64,000 bases of DNA from Chelonoidis abingdonii (lineage: Eukaryota > Chordata > Testudines > Testudinidae). A program made the position numbers and the translations under genes. This document shows, piece after piece, positions 55,761 through 64,000 of this stretch; within the stretch, counting starts at the first letter, position 1, and each line of letters opens with the position of its first letter. Under the pieces are notes generated by a model. That model ran no database searches. It was not told where the DNA came from and saw only the letters and a program-made list of their open reading frames with translations. The DNA lies in the NCBI RefSeq assembly GCF_003597395.2, contig NC_133770.1, forward strand, positions 95,951,682 to 96,015,681, in the 5' to 3' direction.

Positions 55761-55879
55761 AACCCTTTCCAGTGAGCTAAAAGGAGAAATCTTCAATGTT
55801 CAGCAAATATGACACACAGATCTGTAGTTCAGATTCCAATCAGGAGAGGGCAGTAGCACTCATATGCATTATAATGTAT

Positions 55880-56050
55880 TTTAATCAACAGATTAGCAAT
55901 TTTGAGTGCCCAATTTAAGGGACCTTAACCCAGCCTGATTGTCTGGAAGTGCTGAGCTCCCAATGTCTGACAATCAGATCCCTTTAAGTGTCTTTAGACC
56001 TCCCAAAAACTGAGGCACCCAAAATCACTAATAACTTTTGAAATCTTAGG
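55880..56050. repeat. Ancient palindromic repeat, copy 1
   Basis: 'Attttgagtgcccaatttaa' on the left pairs with 'aactgaggcacccaaaatca' on the right, and 'gcctgattgtctggaagtgc' with 'caatgtctgacaatcag' in the centre. A second copy is at 58845-58995. Confidence 0.6.
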
Positions 56051-56054
56051 TTGA

Positions 56055-56520
56055 ATCTATTTCAATACATATTTACAAAACTCATCCTCAAATATCAGGG
56101 GTTCTCAGGAGCTCAGATCTTTCTTTAGAATCCAGAGGCCACCTAAGAATTTCACATTAGTTCCTGTTAGAACTAGTATAATGTTTATTAATTATTTGTA
56201 TAATAAAGTTTATTATTTGTCAATTATTATTTGAGGAAAAACGCTAATGTTTGCAGCAAATGCTGGTGCCAATACTACAAAACCTATGTAGGGGAATACT
56301 TCACTTAAATTAATAGTACCATTTATTTCACCTGTTTAAAATTGCTTGCAGGCTTGGACCCTACAATCACAGTGCTATTGCAATACACAGCTCATGTTTA
56401 TTTGCACTGTTGTATTTGAAAGAATCACACCATTTTAGGCCCTCTACATCAACTAGAGAAGATGGCGGCCTGTCCTTTGGAGTAGGAAGTTTTAGGCTCA
56501 CTGTTACTATGAAGTTCTGA
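56055..56520. other. No gene seen
   Basis: AT-rich, with 'ttattaattatttgtataat' runs at 56185-56235. Confidence 0.6.
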
Positions 56521-56528
56521 GTGATCAT

Positions 56529-57107
56529 TAGGGCCCTACCAAATTCAAACTATTTTGGTCAATTTCATAGTCATAAATTTGTAAATTTCATGATTTCAGG
56601 TATTTAAATCTGAAGTATCATAGTGTGGTAATTGTAGGGGTCCTGACCCAAAAAGGAATTGTGAGGAGGGTTGCAAGGTTATTGTAGGGAGGGTTGCGGT
56701 ACTGCTCCCCTTACTTTGCCACTCTCCGGCTACCCAGCTCTGAAGGCAGTGGCACAGAAGTAAGGATAGCATGGTATGGTATTGCCATGCTTACTTCTGC
56801 ACTGTTGCTGGTGTGATGCTGCCTTTGGAGCTGGGTGCATGGCCAACAGCCACCTCTCTCCAGCTGCCCAACTCTGAAGGCAGCACAGAAGTAAGGGTGT
56901 CAATACCGTTACTCCCTTAAAATAACCATGCAACACCCCTTGCAACACCCTTTTGGGTCAGGACCGCCAGTTTGAGAAACGTTGATCTTGCCATGAAATC
57001 AGTATAGTATAGGATAAAAGCATACAAAAGACCTGATTTCATGTAGAGAGACCAGATTTCATGGTCCATGATGCGTTTTTCATGGCTGTAAATTTGGTAG
57101 GGCCCTA
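56529..57107. mobile_element. hAT MITE, complete, palindromic
   Basis: TAGGGCCCTACCAAATT and its exact complement form perfect 17-bp ends. The duplication GTGATCAT (56521-56528) versus GTGATAAT (57108-57115) matches at 7 of 8 bases. Most of the interior is itself an imperfect palindrome: 'gtcctgacccaaaaagg' on the left, 'cttttgggtcaggac' on the right. Frame 56730-56948 lies in it. Confidence 0.92.
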
Positions 57108-57114
57108 GTGATAA

Positions 57115-58840
57115 TGGTGTGCTAAAGCTGACTAAATTATTCAGTGTGAATTAATCCATGGTACTGAGTAAAAATTACTGACACATTAAAATGCTAAATT
57201 GCAGGTCTAGGGCCATAAACTGTACTATGAATGACAGTGATAGTGATATCACTGGCCAGATCATGCCTCCAAGATCAGCACATGGAAGTTCCCTTCCACA
57301 TGTGAACCCTACCCTTTCCATGTGGAAGGGAATGATTCATCTGCCTCCACAGCATTGTCCATCCGTTCCTCAAGTAAAGACCCCACAGAATGAAAGTGTT
57401 TTGCAAGGTTGGGATCTGCAGGGTTTGAGATGATCATGTTGAGCAAGTTGGGAGCAGGGAATGGAAAGCACAGCAGTAGGAGGGGCAGAAAAGCCTGTGG
57501 CTGTATTGTCTTTCCCCCTGCCTGCATTGTGGGAATACCCCACAGCCAAAGAGAGTCCCAGCAAACCATGATACTTCAGAATCCTCACTGAGACTTTTTT
57601 CCCCTTGGCTTCTCCCATGGTTTGTTACAGCAAAGGGGGGCATGTTCTAGCCTGATGTTTGTAACCTGAGAGTGATGATAGCTGTTTAGTACAAATCTTA
57701 CATTAACTTTAGTTTTAAAGTTTTATTTTTTTTATTAAATTAGGATAACATTTCAAAACGATAAAGATACAAACCAGATGTGAAAAATGAAAATATAAAG
57801 CCCCAGATGTATATGTTCAATTCATATTTAAGTCATGTAATGACATAAGCAGAAAGAAAAGAGATGGATGAAGGGATGTAGAGAAGAGAAAAGGGAATTA
57901 TAAAACCACCCCAAGAGTCTCTTACTGCTGCTCTCTTTTCCAAGAAGAGAGAACAGTCAACACTAGCTGTATAGGAATTCACTGTTGCAGTTGAAAGATG
58001 TTTTGTTATACAGGGTTTGGGCGAGGGGGAGGAAATTTGTGTTTATTTAACTTTTATTTTATTTTATTTTATTAGGAAGGAGGGCTTTCTAGTTTTAAGT
58101 AAATATACAGGGTGGTGTAAATTTACAAAATATTTTGTAAACAAACATGTTTGTCTACCTGTATTACAAGTATCAATTCAGGCCCAGATCCTGCAAACAT
58201 ATATACTCTTAATTTCACTACTCACTTTTAGATTATTAAAAAAAAATTTTTTAAATAAAATGCAATGTACTCATCCCCATTTATACTGTTATTTACTTAA
58301 TTTATTTCTCTCAGACTGGTAATGAAAAATCAGTGAAGTCAGTGTTGCTTTCAGTTTCTTAGTGCTGGATTTCATACTCTATAGGAGAGTGTTTATGACT
58401 GATACCAGGTGAAAAGCCTAGGAAGTACTCTGAAGACTGGAAGCCACCGAAGGGCTCTGGATTATCCACAGATCAAGCACAGCACTGGAAACAGGAATAT
58501 AGTCTTCCTAAAGGCCAACAAGTATACCTCAACTCTGACTTGGAAGGAACGCTTTTGAGGGGTTGGAGTGTTTCACTTCCAATGCTTATTTAATCGCTGG
58601 TCTCTTTGCTGTGTCCGCCACCAAAAGTGCACCTCAGCACCAGTGATGATAGTGGGTTTTATGCACTAGAGTGACTCCCATTGACTTCAGTGGGCTTTGA
58701 ATCAGCCCCTAAGAACTGGACTTGGTATGTTTGCTAAATATTTCTGAAGAGCCAGAAAAGGGAGCAAGGGAGCACAGGATTTTGAGACTGCATTTTATTT
58801 TATGTGGGTATTTCTGCTGCAACCCTAAAAATAAAGGCAA
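57115..58840. other. No gene seen
   Basis: AT-rich with a (TTTTA)n run at 58051-58073. Overlapping short frames at 57191-57643 on both strands lack domains. 58660-58710 ('gactcccattgacttcagtg') is a relic of an old dispersed repeat. Confidence 0.55.
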
Positions 58841-58844
58841 AGAT

Positions 58845-58995
58845 TTTCAAGTGACTTATGATATTTGGTGCCCAGCTTGAGACACGGTAGAGGGACAGAG
58901 GGCAGGTTCTCAGCACTTTCTGAAAACCATCTCAAGTTAGTCATCCAAATACTGAGGAATCCAAAATCAATAGTTACTTCTGAAAATCAATACCC
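58845..58995. repeat. Ancient palindromic repeat, copy 2
   Basis: 'Tttggtgcccagcttgagac' on the left pairs with 'atctcaagttagtcatccaa' on the right, with 'ggttctcagcactttctgaa' at the centre. Same family as 55880-56050. Confidence 0.6.
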
Positions 58996-59157
58996 TAGGT
59001 CCTTGAATGTCTGTATCAATTTTAAAGATCTCATGACAATTTGTGTAAAGGTTGGGGTATCATATACAGTTTTCCTTATAATCACTGTGGTCCAACATGC
59101 AGCTTGCTGCCTTTCAGTTCGAGATGGATGAATTTCAGTGGTGCTGTATGTACATAG

Positions 59158-59252
59158 ATTTTGTCCTGTAAATCTTTACTCCCATGAATAGTCCTTATTC
59201 ATGTGACAAACTTCATTGTCTGCACAAAGTAAGGATTTGCAGGATCATAGCC
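59158..59252. repeat. Old palindromic dispersed repeat
   Basis: 'Ttgtcctgtaaatctttact' pairs with 'agtaaggatttgcaggatca'. Same family as 1545-1650. Confidence 0.55.
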
Positions 59253-59414
59253 ATAATTTTTAATACACTTTGCGGCGCAAATGCTATGTAAATTGGTATA
59301 TTATTACTCTTTTTTAAAAATCACAAATAAATGATTATCTTTTACTGCTTTGACCATGCTAGTTGCTTTGTCTAAGAAAAATATTTTTGCACATAGCTTA
59401 ACAAATTTTAAGAT

Positions 59415-60124
59415 CGTCATAAACAGATAATTAAGGGTTAATGTCTCTTTTACCTGTAAAGGGTTAAGAAGCTCAGTAAACCTGGCTGATACCTAACCAG
59501 AGGACCAATAGGGGGATAAGATACTTTCAAATCTTGGTGGAGGGAAGTCTTTGTTTGTGTTTTTTGTTTTGTTCGTTGTTCGTTCTTGGGACTGAGAGGG
59601 ACGGGACATCAATCCAGGCTCTCCAAATCTTTCTGAATCAGTCTCTCATGTTTCAAACTTGTAAGTAATTAGCCAAACTTCTAAGTAATCATCTCTGTAA
59701 AATCAGGATGGAAAATGCTTTACAGGGTACTCAGATTCATATAGCCCAGAGAAAAACCCCTCTAGCCTTAGGTTCAAAGTTACAGCAAACAGAGGTAAAA
59801 TCCTTCCAGCAAAAAGAAACATTTACAAGTTGAGAAAACAAACATAAGACTAACACGCCTTGCCTGGCTAATTACTTACAAGTTTGAAATGTGAGAGACT
59901 GATTCAGAAAGATTTGGAGAGCCTGGATTGATGTCCCATCCCTCTCAGTCCCGAGACCGAACAACGAACAAAACAAAAAACACAAACAAAGACTTCCCTC
60001 CACCAAGATTTAAAAGTATCTTGTCCCCCTATTGGTCCTCTGGTCAGGTGTCAGCCAGGTTACTGAGCTTCTTAACCCTTTACAGGTAAAAGAGACATTA
60101 ACCCTTAATTATCTGTTTATGACA
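59415..60124. mobile_element. Foldback made of head-to-head LTR 5' ends
   Basis: Arms 59415-59675 and 59865-60124 are reverse complements over about 260 bases, with some eleven differences by eye (about 96% identity), around a 189-base loop. Both outer ends are the LTR start TGTCATAAACAG (left one changed to CGTCATAAACAG). AAGAT lies on both sides (59410-59414 and 60125-60129), a perfect 5-bp duplication. The right arm plus loop read as one continuous minus-strand LTR. The left arm repeats only its first 260 bases in inverse. The arm contains 'ttttacctgtaaagggttaa', shared with the LTR at 3771-4672. Confidence 0.92.
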
Positions 60125-60129
60125 AAGAT

Positions 60130-60875
60130 AGACAAAATTTTAGGGCCTAAATAGCTTGACCGTGATGGCAGTAATTCCAAAAAGAAGCTGCTTATGGAAC
60201 TTGAACCTCAGTTCCTACGTTGTAGTATGCTTACAAATCTCCATACATGCTGAAACATCCCTAAATGAATGTTGTTGGTTCAGTTATACAAATGCATGTT
60301 AAATTAAGGGCTTTTAAAATCAATCAATATACTCTGAAGTCTATTCTGAGTAAATCCATTTCAAAATCCCCTTTTAACTCTGCCACAGTGTTGACAGAGA
60401 TATGCTTATGCATAATAAGTATTAGGGAAGAAGTTGTGGGATGTGCAGAGCAGCCATTTTTTAAACACATAATATATTTTTTAAACTAAACAAAGAAAAG
60501 CCCAGTCTCCATTTACCTCAGATATTTTTATAGTGCCGTTCCCATACTATCTAGGCATAGAATACAGTAAAATTCCAAAAGCAAAAGATAATTGCTTAAA
60601 AACAACAACATAGTTGCTAGGTGACAACAGTATTCATACCCATCACATCATTTACCAAATCCAAGCACATAAAAACAAGGAAACAAAGAGTTAAATCATA
60701 ACTCTTACAGTGCCCGCATCATAAACATACATTCCTCTCCTATCAAGTAGAAAGACAACTGTATGAACTGCTTTTACTGTTATGTATTCGATAAGTAACA
60801 CTGCAGCTATCAGGAGGTTATAAGTTAAGTAGGTCTCACCCAGTCTTTTCTTATACTTGCATCCATGTCTTCCAG
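60130..60875. other. No gene seen
   Basis: AT-rich, unremarkable. Confidence 0.6.
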
Positions 60876-60880
60876 GCAAG

Positions 60881-61289
60881 TGAAAGACTCAAGGAGCTCA
60901 GTCTATTTTGCTTACCAAAGAGGAGGTGAAGAAGTGACTTGATCACATCTATAAATACTTACATAGAAAACAGAAATGTAACAACAGAGGGCTCTTCAGT
61001 CTAGCAGACAAAGGTTTAAGAAGATCCAATGACTGGAGGTTGAAGCAGACTACAAATAAGGAGAGTTTTTAACAGTGAGGTCAATTAACCACTGAAACAA
61101 CTTACCAAAGATACTGGTGGATTCTCCAGCACTGGCAAATATTTTCCCCCATCAAGACTGGATGTTTTTCTAAAACACAGGCTCTAATTCAAAGCTATTG
61201 GATTTGAAGAACTAAATCAGGAAAGTCCCATGGCCTGTGATATGCAGGAAGTCAGACTAGATCATTTTGGTCTTAAAAATCTATGAATC
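60881..61289 (+). mobile_element. CR1 LINE 3' portion, old
   Basis: Motif order 'caaggagctcagtctatttt', 'gaagtgacttgatcacatct', 'gactggatgtttttctaaaa', 'ggaagtcagactagatcatt' and 'ttaaaaatctatgaatc' is that of a CR1 C-terminus and 3' end. Confidence 0.78.
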
Positions 61290-61294
61290 ACGCC

Positions 61295-61870
61295 AATTTT
61301 GATCCCTTACACTCAGACTCTCTAATGCCGATTTAAAGACATATTTCTGACCTAGCCTTCACTATCTTCACATTTTGATTTGGCCAAACAACATGGGGCT
61401 GCACAGAATTTATCCCAGTTGCAGATGTATTCCACAGCAGCAGATGTATGCCACAGATGGAAAGTGAGGGATAGTTCATAGATAATGTGTTGGGATTGGT
61501 TTGTTTTCCTTTCCATTTCAAGGGCTCAATCCAGTGCCACTGAAGTCAAAGAGAATCTGTCAGTGATTCAGAGCCCAAGTGAGTAGTTGGGCTGGAGGGA
61601 GGCAGTTGATTATTGATTATTTTAGATTACAGATGGTTATCAGGCTGGCAACTTTCCATTGCACCTACCGATGAGAGCAATAATGATTATTCCTATACGA
61701 TATGTCTAACACGGCAGTTGTCCAACAGATACATAACAATTTAGGGATTTTTATCATCTCCAATAGCTGTTAACAGTTCTTCACTGCATATACAGAACAG
61801 CTGGCAAGAAGCTTATCTTCTTCATGCTATGTTGCCACAGTCATTACTGTTTATCAGCTAATATTTTGAA
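61295..61870. other. No gene seen
   Basis: AT-rich, with one old repeat relic near 61525 ('ctcaatccagtgccactgaa'). Confidence 0.55.
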
Positions 61871-61875
61871 ATGTG

Positions 61876-62487
61876 TGTCACGGAGTCCCCGGGCGATGCT
61901 CTGGAACTGCTCCCCACTAAGCCAGTCAGGACTTTGGGGAGCCTCCTCTCTCTTGGAGCAGACTTGTTCAGGGCAAGAAGCTCACACGTCTTCACCTCCT
62001 GGGTCTCTCCTTGGAGCATTCAGCATCCTCTGCCCCTCCGTNNNNNNNNNNNNNNNNNNNNNNNNNNNNNNNNNNNNNNNNNNNNNNNNNNNNNNNNNNN
62101 NNNNNNNNNNNNNNNNNNNNNNNNNNNNNNNNNNNNNNNNNNNNNNNNNNNNNNNNNNNNNNNNNNNNNNNNNNNNNNNNNNNNNNNNNNNNNNNNNNNN
62201 NNNNNNNNNNNNNNNNNNNNNNNNNNNNNNNNNNNNNNNNNNNNNNNNNNNNNNNNNNNNNNNNNNNNNNNNNNNNNNNNNNNNNNNNNNNNNNNNNNNN
62301 NNNNNNNNNNNCAGGCCATCAGTTGCTAGGAGACAGAGTGCCAGGCATTTAGGTGCACTGGCCCTTTGCTCTGCAGCAATCACACACCCTTATCCCACCA
62401 CCTAGATACTTAAGAACTGCCTAGGGGACACTGAGGCACCAACACAGTATTCAGAGCAAACATTAAGAACAGTCCCAGTTCCTCACA
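61876..62487 (-). mobile_element. Solo LTR with perfect 5-bp duplication and internal gap
   Basis: Plus-strand ends TGTCACGGAG and GTTCCTCACA. ATGTG lies on both sides (61871-61875 and 62488-62492). Same family as 39305-39835, sharing 'cccttatcccaccacctaga' and 'caggccatcagttgc'. It keeps about 150 bases at the left ('ggcgatgctctggaactgct') that the other copy lacks. The strand is taken from that copy's poly(A) signal. Confidence 0.9.
62042..62311. other. Assembly gap (N run, 270 bases)
   Basis: Run of N within the solo LTR. X-filled frames crossing it are artefacts. Confidence 1.
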
Positions 62488-62817
62488 ATGTGTATTATAG
62501 AGGACAAAAGAAATGTAATACTTCAACAGCTATGAATTTGGGGGCTTGGAAAAGAGCAGCAAGAGAAGAGCACTGAGGAGAGACAAAACTCCTCAAATCA
62601 CCTCTCAAGTGAATGAAGTTACTTGCTTGATTTTCTTTGTTACATCTCCATCAAGCCATGACTTTTCATCCATTTGCCATGTATTAAAACTTCAAGATAA
62701 AGCTCACCTCTTGTTCTTAACCACATTTGAGCATTGGTGCACTTTTACCTTTATTTTTTCTTTTCTCATAGCTGGTGGAAAGATAATTGGAAGCTTATAG
62801 TGTGTTATTTTGAGGGA

Positions 62818-63062
62818 ATGCTGTCTAGTAAATAGAATATAGGTTCTGAGAGTCAGGAGATCTGAGTTCTAATTCTGGCTTTGTCACTAACTTGTTGTGT
62901 TATCTTGTGCCAGTCACTTCATCTTCCTGTGCCTCTGGTCCCTTCCACCTTTTGTCAGTTGTGACCATTTAGATTGAAAGCTCTCTGAAATGGCGATTGT
63001 CTTTCAGTATGTGTTTGTACAGTGTCCCTAGCTGCTACTGTAACACAAACTAATAATAATCC
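62818..63062 (+). mobile_element. MIR-like SINE, nearly full length
   Basis: Head 'gagagtcaggagatctgagt', core 'gccagtcacttcatcttcct', tail 'gattgaaagctctctgaaat' and 'tgtgtttgtacagtgtccct', ending 'aataataat'. The best-preserved MIR-like SINE in the window. Confidence 0.78.
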
Positions 63063-63064
63063 TA

Positions 63065-64000
63065 CCTTGTGAAGAAACAGAATTTATTCTGACATGTTTC
63101 TACTCGTTTGCCCAGTTTGTAATTATTTTTACTTTCTGGTTAATTATTTTGATAGGAAATGCACATCAGTCTTACTTAGACTGCTTGCTTCTTTCCCAGA
63201 TCAAAAACCTTCTTGAAAGTGCTCCAATTTTTCAGTCACTGGTGTTGCATGTAGTTTAGTATTTGACAAATGCTTGACATTTTTTTTCAAATATGTATAC
63301 CGTATGACGGATGTAGTTGAGATTTGAAGCACTGTGTAATCAAATATTACTGGGGATCATCACAATATTTAACACTGCTTCTGTCTTTAGTAGTAGTATT
63401 TCTTATCTATATTGTAGCAGAGCTTAGAGTCCCCAACTCAGTATGGACACGACTATGGTAGGCCCTGGACAAATATATGGTAAATTACAAACATTGCCTC
63501 AAAGGGCTTCCAGCTAACAGATGTGTGAAGCAAACAAACAGGCATGGAGAAGGAGGATGGAGTAACAGTAATAGCAGGGAGTTTTTTGCATAGACTAGTT
63601 TTGTGCACAATATGCAGCTAATCAGTAGCAGTAATCACCTACCACGGCCCAGTTCTGCCACCTTTACTTAAAGTGAGTAATACTTTTTTCCCACTAGTAG
63701 TCCCATAGAAATCTTATAGCTCTTTTGACAGATTAATGATTTTCTTGCTGCTGAAGCATACATTTCTTTCTGCCATCCATTTTACTCTTTTCATAATTTT
63801 AGTTGATAAGCAGTAATTGCTGGTGGCAACATACCATGAGGAGGATCAGCTACCTGCCAGAAGTTATGTTATCTTGCTGCCTTAATCATGAGTTGATTGA
63901 AGTTAGTGGTTAGTGGAATTAATTCACATGAGTAAGTGCTACTCAACATGAGTAACAGCTGCAGAATAATTACGTATTGTTCTGAAAATGCATTTCTGCA
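63065..64000. other. No gene seen
   Basis: AT-rich. 63640-63720 and 63925-63970 ('cacatgagtaagtgctactc') carry traces of the same old palindromic repeat as 1545-1650. Confidence 0.55.

Noticed and set aside
1..64000. CRISPR arrays, bacterial operons, phage or plasmid features
   Set aside because: No regularly spaced repeats, Shine-Dalgarno-led gene chains or prokaryotic genes. The repeat content is vertebrate throughout.

Overview
This is non-coding nuclear DNA from a vertebrate, most likely a turtle. It is AT-rich and CpG-poor. It is packed with the repeat types expected in sauropsids: CR1 LINEs with the typical 3' end, an L2-like LINE, MIR-like and tRNA-derived SINEs, hAT and Harbinger DNA transposons with their short non-autonomous copies, and solo LTRs. 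The turtle assignment rests on my recognition of several hAT, Harbinger and LTR families common in turtle genomes, and no database was searched. No host protein-coding exon can be identified with confidence. Nearly all long open frames are fragments of transposon proteins or chance frames.

Layout. 1-5 kb: the end of a Harbinger element, a long inverted repeat, an LTR-like repeat holding a small MITE, and a hAT element split by a solo LTR that contains an assembly gap. 5-19 kb: mostly plain AT-rich sequence with scattered SINEs, one CR1 (10.5-11.7 kb, minus strand) with a readable reverse-transcriptase piece, and a foldback at 12.9 kb. 19.5-20.3 kb: one hAT nested in another, both with 8-bp target duplications. 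26.6-27.6 kb: a probable solo LTR. 28.6-34 kb: the most complex locus, where an L2-like LINE is split inside its reverse transcriptase by a 3.9-kb two-gene Harbinger transposon.

35-45 kb: two related LTRs on the same strand flank an A-rich interval crowded with later insertions, including a hAT MITE, a solo LTR, a C-rich minisatellite and one CR1 inserted in another. A third CR1 (43-45 kb) follows. 45-53 kb: old repeats and unremarkable sequence. 53.5-54.4 kb: a CpG island, the only place that looks like a host promoter. 54.8-57.1 kb: three hAT copies. 59.4-60.1 kb: an unusual foldback made of two head-to-head copies of an LTR 5' end, flanked by a perfect 5-bp duplication. 61.9-62.5 kb: another solo LTR, interrupted by the second assembly gap.

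The strongest calls rest on structure visible directly in the sequence: matching terminal inverted repeats, target-site duplications and conserved transposon protein motifs. Family names beyond superfamily are not given. I found no CRISPR array, operon, rRNA gene or intact functional tRNA gene. The best candidate for something undescribed is the head-to-head LTR foldback at 59.4 kb. The best-resolved locus is the Harbinger-in-LINE nest.
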